NCBI RefSeq assembly: GCF_000332175.1
Contig: NZ_KB235914.1
Coordinates: forward strand, 1,799,368 to 1,863,367
Direction: 5' to 3'
DNA from: Pseudanabaena sp. PCC 6802
Lineage (GTDB): Bacteria > Cyanobacteriota > Cyanobacteriia > Pseudanabaenales > Pseudanabaenaceae
Length of the DNA stretch: 64,000 nt
Positions 24,526 through 33,534 of this stretch are shown here, piece after piece. Within the stretch, counting starts at the first letter, position 1. Each line of letters opens with the position of its first letter. The position numbers and the translations under genes were made by a program. Under the pieces are notes generated by a model. The model saw only the letters and a list, made by a program, of their open reading frames with translations, was not told the origin of the DNA and did not search any database.

Positions 24526-25947
24526 TTACGATAGACCTGTTTTAACTAGGGCGAGTAACTCCCGAGCGATCGCCGCAGCCTGCTGCCGAATTTCAGGCAC
24601 AGCTGTTGTTTCCCAGAGATTACCTTTGCACGGAGAACCCAGTGTAAATAAAACCTGTGATGCGGTTCCTTGAGTATCTAAGATCGCACCATTGTCTGCA
24701 ACATCCAGACCGAGGTGTAAAAGATCGGGGCGAGACAACCCCGATCTAAATAGAGCGGCAATTAAAGGATGCTGAAACTTCCGATAGTCGCATTCTGGCC
24801 CCGTACAGTTGATGACTCGACCGACTCGAATAACCGTTGATTCGGCATAACTGCGCTTGCGAATCAAAACATCTACACCATCGGCATCTTCTCGAAAAGC
24901 TTGAATGCACCCCGCGCAAATAACGAGTCGATGGAGGTTTCGCATTGTCGCGATCGCTTCTGAGATCGCCGGAGCCATGCGATGTCGATGTACCTCCCAG
25001 TAAGGGCGAACGTGGCGAAGAAATCGTCGCTTTTCCTCGATTGGTAAAGCTTGCCAAATTTGTTGGGTAATTGGACGCAACGAATCAATTACTGCACGCC
25101 AGTCATGTCCTTGTGTAGCCGCCGCCTCAACTTCCCTGCGCACTCGTTTTAATAATGTCCGGGTATTTAGCGCAGCTAGATCGATATCTAGAAATGGAGG
25201 GTAAGGGAATGTTGCTTGATGGCGATTAGGGAGCAGCCCATGCCGAGATACAACATAAATCTTTCCCATGTGGCCTTTATCGTGGAGGGCGATCGCCCAA
25301 TCCAGCATAGTCAGTCCCGAACCAATTAGCAGTACGGGATCGTCGCGATCGATGTCATCAAACGCATCGCTAGCCCAGGCGTAGCTAATATAGCGTTTAC
25401 TGCTGTAGAACGACCGATCCGATATAGCAGGATCGCTAGGGGGAAAGTTGCCCAATGCCAAAATGACTTTATCTGTTCGTATCGTTTTTCCACTTTGCAA
25501 TTTCACGATCGCGCCCTCCAGGTGGGGCTGGATGGAGATTGCCTCATCTGCGATTCTTTGTAACGTTACATCCGTGCGAGCATGGGATTCTGCTCGAGCG
25601 AGAATTGCTTGCACGTATTCTCCAAACAGAAAGCGGGGGACATAGGCAGTTGCGTCCAGATTCTCTAACCTTGGCGATCGCTCTTGCAACCAGTATAAGA
25701 AGTGGTTGGGAAGATCGGGGAAAGCGCTCATTTTGCCGACAGGAACGTTCAATAGATGACAGGGGAAGGGAGTGCTATACGCAACCCCCAAACCGATCGG
25801 ATTCCTGCGTTCGATTAGTTTGATATCGAGAGGAGAATTAGCATGTTCGAGCAGGTGAACTGCCACGATCGCTCCACTGAAGCCGCCCCCAACTATAGCA
25901 ATTGTAGGGATGGAAGTTGCATTTGATATTTTGTGGATTTTATTCAT
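24526..25947 (-). CDS. FAD/NAD(P)-binding oxidoreductase-like protein
   Basis: The 473-residue protein begins with a dinucleotide-binding fold (TIAIVGGGFSGAIVAVHLLEH, residues 15-35) followed by IKLIERRNPIGLGVAYSTPFPCHLLNVPVGKMSAFPD, typical of the FAD-NAD(P)-binding (NAD_binding_9 / HpaO-like) family. A second glycine motif, LLIGSGLTMLDWAIAL, and the ATG-like motif VGRVINCTGPECDYR follow. The substrate is unknown. It is the last gene of a minus-strand run of flavin-linked sulfur-scavenging genes, although two MITE-like repeats (25951-26184) separate it from the next one, so co-transcription is uncertain. Confidence 0.75.
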   Translation of the reverse strand: MNKIHKISNATSIPTIAIVGGGFSGAIVAVHLLEHANSPLDIKLIERRNPIGLGVAYSTPFPCHLLNVPVGKMSAFPDLPNHFLYWLQERSPRLENLDATAYVPRFLFGEYVQAILARAESHARTDVTLQRIADEAISIQPHLEGAIVKLQSGKTIRTDKVILALGNFPPSDPAISDRSFYSSKRYISYAWASDAFDDIDRDDPVLLIGSGLTMLDWAIALHDKGHMGKIYVVSRHGLLPNRHQATFPYPPFLDIDLAALNTRTLLKRVRREVEAAATQGHDWRAVIDSLRPITQQIWQALPIEEKRRFLRHVRPYWEVHRHRMAPAISEAIATMRNLHRLVICAGCIQAFREDADGVDVLIRKRSYAESTVIRVGRVINCTGPECDYRKFQHPLIAALFRSGLSRPDLLHLGLDVADNGAILDTQGTASQVLFTLGSPCKGNLWETTAVPEIRQQAAAIARELLALVKTGLS

Positions 25948-25950
25948 GCA

Positions 25951-26065
25951 ATATAGCGTTTTTCAATTGAGAACAGGTTTTATTGACGAGGTGAAAGAGT
26001 GGAACCCCTTCTTGGGGGCAACGCCCCCAAACCCCCTTCTTGTTTTCATCTGAAAACCGCTATAT
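25951..26065. repeat. MITE-like repeat, family B, short form
   Basis: One end reads ATATAGCGTTTTTCAATTGA and the other, inverted, ATATAGCGGTTTTCAGATGA. The centre contains the hairpin CTTGGGGGCAACGCCCCCAA. It lies 3 bp upstream of the ATG of the FAD/NAD(P)-binding gene, so it occupies that gene's leader. It lacks the GC-rich core present in the long copies at 30259-30416 and 47313-47469. Confidence 0.8.
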
Positions 26066-26073
26066 CTCAATGT

Positions 26074-26184
26074 CATAGCGGTTTCACTTGAGAATGGGTT
26101 TTATGTTTGGGGTGAAGGGGTTTCACCCCTTCTTGGGGCGCAGCCCCCAACCTCCCTACTCTGTTCGATCTGAAAACCACCATA
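26074..26184. repeat. Second, diverged family B repeat in tandem
   Basis: It starts CATAGCGGTTTCACTTGAGA and ends TCTGAAAACCACCATAG, with the inner hairpin GGGGTTTCACCCC and TTGGGGCGCAGCCCCAA. It is separated by 8 bp from the copy at 25951-26065. Sequence divergence from the other copies suggests it is older. Confidence 0.65.
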
Positions 26185-26197
26185 GAACGCCTCGAAT

Positions 26198-27409
26198 TTA
26201 CGAATAAAAGCTAGGATCTGGGTACTTCCCATTCAGCGCCCAATCGCCGATCGCCCGAACCTTATAGGCCACCGGATCGTGTAGCGTGAAGGTGCGCAGG
26301 TTCCGCCAGTAGCGATCGAAGCCGTACTGGCCAGCAGTCGCTCTCGCTCCCATTGCTTCAAAAATGCGACTGGTAATCTCTAAGCCTACTTTCGTCGCTG
26401 CAACTTTAGCCGTGGCGATCGCCACCGCACATTCCCCTCTCTGTTCTGCTGGCATCGACGATCCCAATTCCCAGGTAGCTTGCAGCAGTTCTCCCGCTTT
26501 GTCCGTCAGGCAAGTGGCTGCTTGCAGGTCAACCCACATATCGCCGTAATGCTGGAGGATGTAGGGATCGTCTGCAGCACTTTCTACCCCAGAGTTGAGC
26601 CAGGGTCTGGTGAAGGCGCGCGTATATTCTCTCGCCGCATCGTACGCTCCTGCGGCAATACCAAGGTAGATGTTGGTAAAGTTTAGCTGCGTCAAACAAG
26701 CACGAAAGGTTTTGAAGGGTTCGTTCGCGCTACTTCTACCGCCAAATATCTCTTCTGGGAAAATCCGCACGCGATCGAAGCTGACGCTACCGCTGTCCGT
26801 TTGCCGCTGTCCCATATTATCCCAATCATCGTGGATGGTAATCCCCTCTCGCTGGCTGGGAATGGCAAGGGCGATTAATTCGGAAGTCTCGGGATAGACC
26901 GCCGTAACTGGCATCATATCCGAATCTTTAGAGCCAGAACAAAAGCTTTTCTTGCCGTGCAAGCGAAAGTTCTCTCCGTCAGGCACGAGAATTGTTCTGC
27001 GATCGAGCGGGTTGAGGGCATTACACCAGAACCAATTTCGCTTGACAGTTTCTACATAAAATCTCTCCTTTTGTGCGGGGGAACCAAAGATATGAGGTAT
27101 GGTTAACCCCAAATGATGGTAGGAATATACGTGAGCAATAGAAGCATCAACCTTTGCGAATTCGCGTGCAATTTTCATTGCTAGAATCCAAGACTCCCCA
27201 ATCCCTCCATACTGTTTGGGAATTATTAAGTGTAGCAACCCGCTGTCTCGAATGCGATCGCGTTCGTATTTTGGCGTTCCTCCTGCTTTATCCCGCTCTA
27301 CCGCTGTCGTCGCAAACTCCTGCGCTAAAGAAATTGCTACTGCCAGATAATCCTTGGAGGTACTGAGTTCTTCCACTTGCTTCTCGATAGTTTTTTCATA
27401 TATAGCCAT
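26198..27409 (-). CDS. Acyl-CoA-dehydrogenase-fold flavin monooxygenase (SfnB/DszC-like)
   Basis: The protein has the acyl-CoA dehydrogenase fold: N-terminal helices with LHLIIPKQYGGIGESW, the middle flavin domain with LHGKKSFCSGSKDSD and WDNMGQRQTDSGSVSFDRV, and a C-terminal helical part ending RNLRTFTLHDPVAYKVRAIGDWALNG. These features match the SfnB/DszC group, which are FMN- or FAD-linked enzymes acting with reduced flavin on sulfur compounds. The ATG at 27409 is preferred over the in-frame upstream codon at 27451, which lies deep in a MITE-like repeat. Even so, this ATG and the first residues (MAIY) derive from the repeat end. No Shine-Dalgarno is visible. Confidence 0.8.
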   Translation of the reverse strand: MAIYEKTIEKQVEELSTSKDYLAVAISLAQEFATTAVERDKAGGTPKYERDRIRDSGLLHLIIPKQYGGIGESWILAMKIAREFAKVDASIAHVYSYHHLGLTIPHIFGSPAQKERFYVETVKRNWFWCNALNPLDRRTILVPDGENFRLHGKKSFCSGSKDSDMMPVTAVYPETSELIALAIPSQREGITIHDDWDNMGQRQTDSGSVSFDRVRIFPEEIFGGRSSANEPFKTFRACLTQLNFTNIYLGIAAGAYDAAREYTRAFTRPWLNSGVESAADDPYILQHYGDMWVDLQAATCLTDKAGELLQATWELGSSMPAEQRGECAVAIATAKVAATKVGLEITSRIFEAMGARATAGQYGFDRYWRNLRTFTLHDPVAYKVRAIGDWALNGKYPDPSFYS

Positions 27410-27548
27410 AGACAGATCTGTTAGGAGGGGTTGTGGGGGCTGCGCCCCCACGCAGGGGAGGCAGGGCGGTCTTGGGGGTTCCCCGCTAGAGCCACTGCCG
27501 TGTGAAACCCCTGCACCCCGTCCTAAGCCTATTGACTATAGCTATAGT
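27400..27548. repeat. MITE-like repeat, family A, long form, overlapping a start codon
   Basis: The ends are TATAGCCATAGACAGATCTG (27401-27420) and, inverted, CTATAGCTATAGTCAATAGG. The interior carries a GC-rich core with GGCAGTGGCTCTAGCGGGG on the minus strand and the hairpin GGGGGCTGCGCCCCC. It overlaps the first codons of the acyl-CoA-dehydrogenase-like gene. Family A copies without the core are at 12125 and 60867. Confidence 0.85.
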
Positions 27549-27600
27549 TTTCTCATATATAGCATTACACTGTTTTGTGGTAATCGTTAGATTCTCAGTC

Positions 27601-27650
27601 TGCGCAGGCGGACTTCGTTTGTGTAGCCTTTGTTTCAACTGCCAGGCAAC
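27601..27650. repeat. Family C interspersed repeat, copy 1
   Basis: TGCGCAGGCGGACTTCGTTT followed by GTGTAGCC...CAACTGCCAGGCAA. Related copies are at 42473-42526 and 60091-60143. All three lie directly after, or overlap, the 3' end of a minus-strand gene. Here it sits 6 bp beyond the ribBA stop. Confidence 0.7.
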
Positions 27651-27655
27651 TCGCG

Positions 27656-28981
27656 TTAGGTAAGCGATGGTAGAAGGTGCCCCAGTTTCTCTTGCTTGGT
27701 TGCCAAGTAGCGGGCGCTATAGTTGTTCGCTCGCACCAACAATGGGATGCGTTCGACGATGTTCAAATCCCAACCGCTCAGACCTACAACTTTGAGAGGA
27801 TTGTTAGTCAGCAAGCGGATATCTCGCACTCCCAAGTCCTTAAGAATTTGCGCTCCCACGCCATAGGTTCGCAAATCTGCCTTGAAGCCGAGTTGCTCGT
27901 TCGCCGCAACCGTATCCAAACCATTGTCCTGTAGCGAATAGGCTTTGATTTTGTTGACCAATCCAATCCCGCGACCTTCCTGTCGCAGGTAGACGACAAC
28001 TCCCTGTCCCTCTGCTTCGATCGCCTTGAGAGCAGTATGCAATTGTTGGCGACAGTCACAGCGCAGCGAACCAATTGCATCTCCTGTAAAGCATTCGGAA
28101 TGAATCCGCACTAGCGTCGGCTGTAGGGAAAAACGAGCTGGATCGCCCTTAACGATCGCTGTTGCTTCCGAGCCATCCAGGTCATTGCGATAGCCATAGA
28201 TTTGGAAATTCCCGAATTCGGTAGGTAAATTAGCGATCGCTTCTCTGCGCACAAAGCGATCGGATCTCAAACGATAGCGAATTAAATCTGCAATGCTGAT
28301 AATTTTGAAGTCGTGCGTTCGGGCATAGGCAAATAATTCCGGCAAGCGCGACATCGACCCATCTCTATTTTGGATCTCGCAAATAACACCAGCGGGATAC
28401 AATCCCGCTAGCTTTGCCAGGTCAACTGCTGCCTCAGTATGTCCGGCTCGTTTTAAGACTCCTCCTGCCTGCGCGCGTAGCGGAAAGATGTGTCCCGGCC
28501 TTCTCAGATCGCTGGGGCGAGTGTTGGGGTCGATCGCGACCTGAATTGTGCGAGCGCGATCCATCGCCGAGATGCCAGTGCTAACTCCCAGATGGGCAGC
28601 AGCATCAATGCTGACAGTGAAAGCAGTTTGATGGCTTTCTGTATTGGTTTGCACCATGAGCGGTAACTGGAGCCGATCGAGGCGATCGCCCGTCATGGCC
28701 AGACAAATCAGCCCGCGCGCGTGAACTGACATAAAGTTGATCGTGCTGGGAGTAGCAAACTCAGCCGCGCAGATCAGGTCACCCTCGTTCTCGCGATCTT
28801 CATCATCCACTACCACTACAGGTCGTCCATCTTTTATGTCTTCAATAGCACTAGAGATGGAATCAAATGAGTGAGAACTCACTACTGCATCAGTTTGTGA
28901 TAAATCTGACGAGAGCGAGCAAGCGACTGATGCGGGTGACTCGGTCAAAATGGTTTGCTTGGGCATACTGGATAGAGGCAT
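27656..28981 (-). CDS. ribBA: Bifunctional riboflavin biosynthesis protein RibBA
   Basis: The N-terminal half is 3,4-dihydroxy-2-butanone 4-phosphate synthase (VVVVDDEDRENEGDLICAAE; HARGLICLAMTGDRLDRL; RRPGHIFPLRAQAGGVLKRAGHTEAAVDL). The C-terminal half is GTP cyclohydrolase II with zinc cysteines in HSECFTGDAIGSLRCDCRQQL and the catalytic YLRQEGRGIGLVNKIKAY. Together they supply both precursors of riboflavin. I start it at the ATG at 28981 because the longer reading would overlap the upstream sfnB-like gene by about 100 bp. It sits 13 bp after that gene's stop, inside a run of flavin-dependent sulfur genes, so it probably raises FMN supply for them. A housekeeping copy may exist elsewhere. 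Confidence 0.93.
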   Translation of the reverse strand: MPLSSMPKQTILTESPASVACSLSSDLSQTDAVVSSHSFDSISSAIEDIKDGRPVVVVDDEDRENEGDLICAAEFATPSTINFMSVHARGLICLAMTGDRLDRLQLPLMVQTNTESHQTAFTVSIDAAAHLGVSTGISAMDRARTIQVAIDPNTRPSDLRRPGHIFPLRAQAGGVLKRAGHTEAAVDLAKLAGLYPAGVICEIQNRDGSMSRLPELFAYARTHDFKIISIADLIRYRLRSDRFVRREAIANLPTEFGNFQIYGYRNDLDGSEATAIVKGDPARFSLQPTLVRIHSECFTGDAIGSLRCDCRQQLHTALKAIEAEGQGVVVYLRQEGRGIGLVNKIKAYSLQDNGLDTVAANEQLGFKADLRTYGVGAQILKDLGVRDIRLLTNNPLKVVGLSGWDLNIVERIPLLVRANNYSARYLATKQEKLGHLLPSLT

Positions 28982-28994
28982 ATAGATGTGGATA

Positions 28995-30209
28995 TTACAG
29001 CCACGGATGGCGGGGAGGATTGACCCCGTTGAGGAAGTAATTGCCAACGGCATAGTATTTCCAGCGCACGGGATCGTGTAGTGTATGTGCTCTGGCATTC
29101 CGCCAGTGACGGTCGTAGTTGAATTCTTGCAAGGTAGACTTGGTACCTGCTAGTTCGAACAGCTTGTTGGTTGCCAGTAGAGATGCTTCTGTTGCTAGAG
29201 CTTTGACTTCAGCAACGGCGATGGATGACTCGACCACCTTCGATTCCTCAAGCCCTGACTCATAGGCGAGATCGATGAACTCGCCAGCACGACGCAGGAG
29301 TTCTTCCGACGCATGAACTTGAATAATGACATTGCCCAGATTGTAGAGAGTCAGAGGGTCTTCATATCCCTTTTCTAAGTTGCTATCTACCCAGGGACGA
29401 GTGTGGTTTCTCACAAAATGAAGCGTATCGCGGAGAGCAGCTTTGGCAATACCTACATCCACCGCTGCCTGGATAATCTGTGCTACGGCTCCCATTGGCG
29501 TTGCGCGTTCAAATGCCAGATAGTGAGGGATGACATGCTCTGGCTTCACCTTGACATTTTCTAAAATGGTCGTACCGCTAGCTGTAGTCCTCTGTCCGAA
29601 GCTCGTCCAATCATCCAACAGGGTCAGCCCTTCGGCATCTCGTTCGACAAATGCCACGACTGTTTTGCCATCTTCGTCAGCGGCGATCGTGGGAATCCAG
29701 TGAGCCAAAAGCGCTCCAGCCGAATAGTATTTGCGCCCGTTGAGTACGAAGCTGTCGTCCGATCGCGTCAACCTGGTTTGCACGTCGGTTACGGATTTAG
29801 TCCCGATTTCGGAAAAGGCGTTGCCAAAGCGTTTGCCTTGTAACACCAGATCGAAGAAGAAGCGTTTCTGCTCTTCGGTGCCATCTAGCTTGATAGCTTC
29901 CACCATGTAGAGATGATTTTGCGGAATTTGTCCCAGACTAGAATCCGCTTCCGCAACGATCTTAATTACCTCTGCTAGCGTGGCATTCGAGACTCCCGCC
30001 CCGCCATATTGCTTGGGAACGATGATGCCCCACAGTCCGCTTTGTGAAAACCTCTTGACTTCTTCTACGGGCAATTTCCGATCGCGATCGCGATCGGAGT
30101 CACCTTTGCGAAATTCGGCTGCCAACTCTTTGGCAATGGCGATCGCCTCGCGATCGTCTCGAATGATGTGGGCTTTCGGTTCTGTTTCAATGTTGACTAG
30201 TGCTGTCAT
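28995..30209 (-). CDS. sfnB: SfnB-family sulfur acquisition oxidoreductase
   Basis: The protein has the acyl-CoA dehydrogenase fold with features of SfnB: GLWGIIVPKQYGGAGVSNATLAEV, FSEIGTKSVTDVQTRL, LNGRKYYSAGALLAHWIP, WTSFGQRTTASGTTIL and the C-terminal RNARAHTLHDPVRWKYYAVGNYFLNG. SfnB is linked to dimethylsulfone utilisation together with SfnG. The ATG at 30209 has a Shine-Dalgarno (AGGA) and removes a non-conserved 15-residue extension. It lies between the sfnG-like gene and ribBA on the same strand, though a 158-bp family B repeat separates it from sfnG. Confidence 0.85.
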   Translation of the reverse strand: MTALVNIETEPKAHIIRDDREAIAIAKELAAEFRKGDSDRDRDRKLPVEEVKRFSQSGLWGIIVPKQYGGAGVSNATLAEVIKIVAEADSSLGQIPQNHLYMVEAIKLDGTEEQKRFFFDLVLQGKRFGNAFSEIGTKSVTDVQTRLTRSDDSFVLNGRKYYSAGALLAHWIPTIAADEDGKTVVAFVERDAEGLTLLDDWTSFGQRTTASGTTILENVKVKPEHVIPHYLAFERATPMGAVAQIIQAAVDVGIAKAALRDTLHFVRNHTRPWVDSNLEKGYEDPLTLYNLGNVIIQVHASEELLRRAGEFIDLAYESGLEESKVVESSIAVAEVKALATEASLLATNKLFELAGTKSTLQEFNYDRHWRNARAHTLHDPVRWKYYAVGNYFLNGVNPPRHPWL

Positions 30210-30258
30210 AGATATTTTTCCTAGTGATGTATGTATGTTGTGTGCATTCTGCAAGTGG

Positions 30259-30416
30259 TATAGCGGTTTTCATCTGAAAACGAGAAGGGGGTTTGGGGGC
30301 GTTGCCCCCAAGAAGGCGAGGCAGGGCGGTCTTGGGGGTTCCCCGCTAGAGCCACTGCCGTGGGGAACCCCTTCACCCCGTCAATAAAACCTGTTCTCAA
30401 TTGAAAAACGCTATAT
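30259..30416. repeat. MITE-like repeat, family B, long form, between sfnG and sfnB
   Basis: The ends TATAGCGGTTTTCATCTGAA and, inverted, ATATAGCGTTTTTCAATTGA match the other family B copies. The interior holds the same GC-rich core (CCCCGCTAGAGCCACTGCCG) as the long family A copies. It lies 50 bp upstream of the sfnB start and 20 bp downstream of the sfnG stop, so a read-through transcript would contain a strong hairpin. Confidence 0.85.
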
Positions 30417-30435
30417 TTCACTTCCAAGCCAATCC

Positions 30436-31536
30436 TTAAGCTACTCCAACCAATTCTGGGGTCGCTTGACGGTGAGATTTAAGCTCGCGAACGAGGGGAA
30501 TTACCTCCCGTCCAAAGGCTGGCAGATCGTCCGTGTAGTGTAAAAAGCCGCCGAGAATTAGATCGACACCAACGCTATGAAACTGTTGAATCTTTTCAGC
30601 CACCTGCTCCTTGGTTCCAATCAAACCAGAACGGAATCCATCGTTGTACTGAACTAAATCTTCAAAATTGGAATTTGCCCACATCCCAGTTTTCTCGAAG
30701 GTAGATGCGCCAGCTTGCTTTACAGCTTCTCCAAAGCCTTCTACAGCTTCGGTATCGGCACGAGCAATAATCTCGCGCAGTACCTCGTGGGCTTCCTTTT
30801 CAGTATCGCGCACGAGGATAAAAGAGTTCAAACCAAACTTAATCGTGCGTCCTGCCGCATGCGCTAGAGCCGAAACTTCTTCAATCTGCTCCCGTACGCC
30901 TTCGATAGTGTTGCCGTTCATAAAGTACCAGTCAGATACCCGACCTGCCATCTGGCGTGCGGCTTTTGAGTTGCCGCCTTGGAAAATCTCTGGATGGGGG
31001 TTCTGGTTGATAGGTCTGGGTTTGACCCAACCTCCATTAATGCGGTAGAAGTCGCCTTTGAAATGGAAGTCATTTTCCGTCCACAAACCCCTGAGAATGC
31101 GAATGAACTCTTCAGAGCGACGATAGCGCTCGTCGTGCTCTAACCAGGGTTCGCCGTAAATGGTGAATTCTCCTTTGAACCAACCACTGACGATGTTCAA
31201 AGCAAAACGTCCCTTGGAAATGTTGTCGATAGTTGCCCCTAGCTTAGCGACGACACCAGGATGCCACAGTCCGGGGTGAACCGCCGCAATCAATTTGATG
31301 CGTTCGGTGACTGGAGCCAGCGCCGCAACTGTTGCTAGAGCCTCAAGCTGATACTCTGCTCCATAACTGGCAATAAAGCGAGCCTGTGCCAGCGCGTATT
31401 CAAACCCTACTTGTTCTGCGATTTGCGCTAACCAGGTGTTATAGTCGTAGGTCCAGTCCGTATTTTGGGCGATTTTACTAATGACTAAACCGCCGCTGAC
31501 GTTAGGAACCCAATACGCGAACTTGATATCAACCAT
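30436..31536 (-). CDS. sfnG: SfnG-like FMNH2-dependent dimethylsulfone monooxygenase
   Basis: The 366-residue protein is a luciferase-like flavin monooxygenase: KFAYWVPNVSGGLVISKI at the N-terminus, AAVHPGLWHPGVVAKLGATID, SKGRFALNIVSGWFKGEF and GGNSKAARQMAGRVSDWYFMNG. The closest named type is SfnG, which converts dimethylsulfone to methanesulfinate using reduced FMN. The ATG at 31536 has a strong Shine-Dalgarno (AGGAG, 5-base spacing), while the longer reading starts in non-conserved sequence. Reduced flavin probably comes from SsuE, encoded beyond the IS element. A regulatory motif shared with the ssuD promoter region lies 191 bp upstream. Confidence 0.88.
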   Translation of the reverse strand: MVDIKFAYWVPNVSGGLVISKIAQNTDWTYDYNTWLAQIAEQVGFEYALAQARFIASYGAEYQLEALATVAALAPVTERIKLIAAVHPGLWHPGVVAKLGATIDNISKGRFALNIVSGWFKGEFTIYGEPWLEHDERYRRSEEFIRILRGLWTENDFHFKGDFYRINGGWVKPRPINQNPHPEIFQGGNSKAARQMAGRVSDWYFMNGNTIEGVREQIEEVSALAHAAGRTIKFGLNSFILVRDTEKEAHEVLREIIARADTEAVEGFGEAVKQAGASTFEKTGMWANSNFEDLVQYNDGFRSGLIGTKEQVAEKIQQFHSVGVDLILGGFLHYTDDLPAFGREVIPLVRELKSHRQATPELVGVA

Positions 31537-32003
31537 TTTTACTCCTACATACTTGCAGTTTGTTTTCGAGTTGTTTAGGTGTGTTGTTCGGAAAAGCTTA
31601 TAGAGCTTAAGAAAAAATGCTGAAGCCGATCTCCTGAATCGAGGGGTGAACCCCTGCACCCCGTCCTAACACGACTTCGTAGTGCTATGAAAATGCTAGA
31701 GATATCGTAGATTGCAATTTAACAATCTACGATATATTGATAGAGATACTGTAGATTTGATGCTAGATTGTAACCTATCACGATTATTTCTGGAGGGCAA
31801 GTTATATTCACTACATTTCCGACTAATTCTGGGCACAGCGATCTGGCACAAGAGGTGGCAATCCCATTTGCATCGTAAAGGTAAGGTGGTTTATGTTACT
31901 TGAGTTTTTATGACTGCATCAATGAGGAAAGCAGCCAGATGCATCTGTCTCATCTCATAGCTACCTCACGCAATCTCCGCGAGCGATCGCTCGTCAATAG
32001 AAA
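31537..32003. promoter_or_regulatory. sfnG upstream region with palindrome and shared motif
   Basis: ATCGTAGATTG (31705-31715) and CAATCTACGAT (31723-31733) form a perfect 11-bp inverted repeat. Overlapping it, the 33-bp stretch 31727-31759 beginning CTACGATATATTGAT resembles two sites upstream of ssuD (35550-35582 and 35641-35673). A remnant of a family A repeat (GGGGTGAACCCCTGCACCCC) lies at about 31642-31662. This looks like the control region of a sulfur-responsive promoter; the regulator is unknown. Confidence 0.55.
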
Positions 32004-33487
32004 CTGGAGTTTAGACTAAAAGGCAACAAGAAGCATCTCGCTAGATAGAAACTAGCGAGAGAGAGGATAAAAGGGAAGAAGTTGAGCTAAGCAGTTGCAG
32101 CGGAAGCTTTTTTGAGGGGCTTGGCATAGCGTTTTTTGACAGTAGGATAACGAATCCGTTGGGTTCGTTTTTTCCCAAGAGGCCAACCTGGAGACTTACC
32201 GCGAGGTTTAGGGTCAGGGGAAGGAGAGCCAATCCTGACCAAAACTAAAGCAAAAGCATTTGCAACTCGACCAGGAGACAATTTAGTCATCGGTTTCTGC
32301 CAAGGCAGAGGAGAGTCTTGGACAAGTTCACGAGCGAGCCACAATTGCCAAGTAAGTAAAGGCATCAAGTCCGACCAAGTCTCCATCTGAGCAGGGGTAG
32401 AAAGCTGAGGGATTGTCCAATGGAGACGTTGACGCACCAAGCGATACCAATGCTCAATGGCAAATCTGCGCAGATATTTTTGCCATACCTCACTCAAGAT
32501 TGGCTCGTCTTTAGCGACCCAAATCAACCACAGGGGTTTCGATTCAGGCATATCAAGACGTTCGACCAGAATGAGTGTAAAGGGATGGTCTGCGGCTTGC
32601 TTTAAGTGCAGGTTTGGCCATCGACGAATTTGCAATCGTCCCAGTTTAGGCTCTGCAATTGTGATGTCTGCTTGGGGAATAGACCAAGTGTCAGAGTCTT
32701 TGAGGCTAAATTTCTCTCCATGCTTATGGGGTCGCCCATGCCCCTCGTAATCCTTTGGGGCATGATACAGAACCCGGTTGGGGCGTAGCCTGAGCAGCTT
32801 GATACACGGGATGTCTGCTGTTTGCTGCAAAAATGGTGCGCACCCATACTCGCCATCCCCCAGGAAAAGCACAGTCCCAGGAATTTCCGCACAAACCAAG
32901 CGTAACTGACTAGCGGCTTTCTGAATCGGGTTCTCGAAACTGGTGATCCGCTCATGCCGCAACGGTAAGGCAAAACTCCCTTCTGACTCTGGAATCCAGG
33001 CAATTGTGCTGTATCCTTGCCCCACCGTAACAGGTTTGCTTCCTACTCCCGGTTGAGGTTGATGTTCGTAGGTGCGTTCTTGTAATGTCACCGCATAGGG
33101 ACGCGACCAGGCTGTATGGCCCCCCGCCAATATCGTCACCTCTGCTGCCGGCATTTGCTGTATGTATTGCTTCATCAAGTCTTCACGTGGAGGATGACTA
33201 TCTTGCAGTGCTTCATAGATACTCGACCACTCCCTCCGAAATAATGGGCTTAACGAAAGTTCCACAAACGATGAAACACTCCGACTCGTCAGTACCGCAT
33301 CCATCAAGTCGAACAGCGCATCTCTCCCGTTCCCTATAATTTCGTACGTGTACTTGCGAAATTGCTCAAGTTTATCCAAACTAATCATGATGAAGCTGTT
33401 GATTTTATAGTCTTTTCAGCTTCCATCATCAAGCGGTCAGTCTGCAATGGCTGGCTGCTTTTTACCACTTTTTAGTCTAAACTCCAG
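32004..33487 (-). mobile_element. IS701/IS4-like insertion sequence, 1484 bp, with 6-bp target duplication
   Basis: Both ends carry the 18-bp inverted repeat CTGGAGTTTAGACTAAAA (32004-32021 and 33470-33487 inverted). The flanking sequence TAGAAA is repeated at 31998-32003 and 33488-33493. One full-length transposase gene occupies the interior. The element sits between ssuE and the sfnG upstream region, splitting what may once have been a single sulfur gene run. Perfect ends and an intact ORF point to recent insertion. Confidence 0.9.
32087..33388 (-). CDS. DDE transposase (IS701/IS4-like)
   Basis: The 433-residue protein has a DDE fold layout: an Asp in FLGDGEYGCAPFLQQ, downstream basic strands KLLRLRPNRVLYHAP, and the region RFAIEHWYRLVRQRLHWTIPQLS containing the likely catalytic Glu followed by family-typical helices. 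The C-terminus is very basic (KKRTQRIRYPTVKKRYAKPLKKA). Codons are intact throughout and there is no frameshift. The precise IS family was not confirmed by search. Confidence 0.85.
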   Translation of the reverse strand: MISLDKLEQFRKYTYEIIGNGRDALFDLMDAVLTSRSVSSFVELSLSPLFRREWSSIYEALQDSHPPREDLMKQYIQQMPAAEVTILAGGHTAWSRPYAVTLQERTYEHQPQPGVGSKPVTVGQGYSTIAWIPESEGSFALPLRHERITSFENPIQKAASQLRLVCAEIPGTVLFLGDGEYGCAPFLQQTADIPCIKLLRLRPNRVLYHAPKDYEGHGRPHKHGEKFSLKDSDTWSIPQADITIAEPKLGRLQIRRWPNLHLKQAADHPFTLILVERLDMPESKPLWLIWVAKDEPILSEVWQKYLRRFAIEHWYRLVRQRLHWTIPQLSTPAQMETWSDLMPLLTWQLWLARELVQDSPLPWQKPMTKLSPGRVANAFALVLVRIGSPSPDPKPRGKSPGWPLGKKRTQRIRYPTVKKRYAKPLKKASAATA

Positions 33488-33534
33488 TAGAAAGATCCAG
33501 GACATTCAGTAATTTCTCTTTCCAATGTTGGAAG

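Noticed and set aside
28982-29098. Long N-terminal extension of RibBA
   Set aside because: It would overlap the conserved C-terminus of the sfnB-like gene by about 100 bp and has no conserved residues.
31712-31903. 63-codon plus-strand ORF upstream of the IS701/IS4-like element
   Set aside because: It runs through the palindrome and promoter-like sequence, lacks a ribosome site and has no recognisable features.
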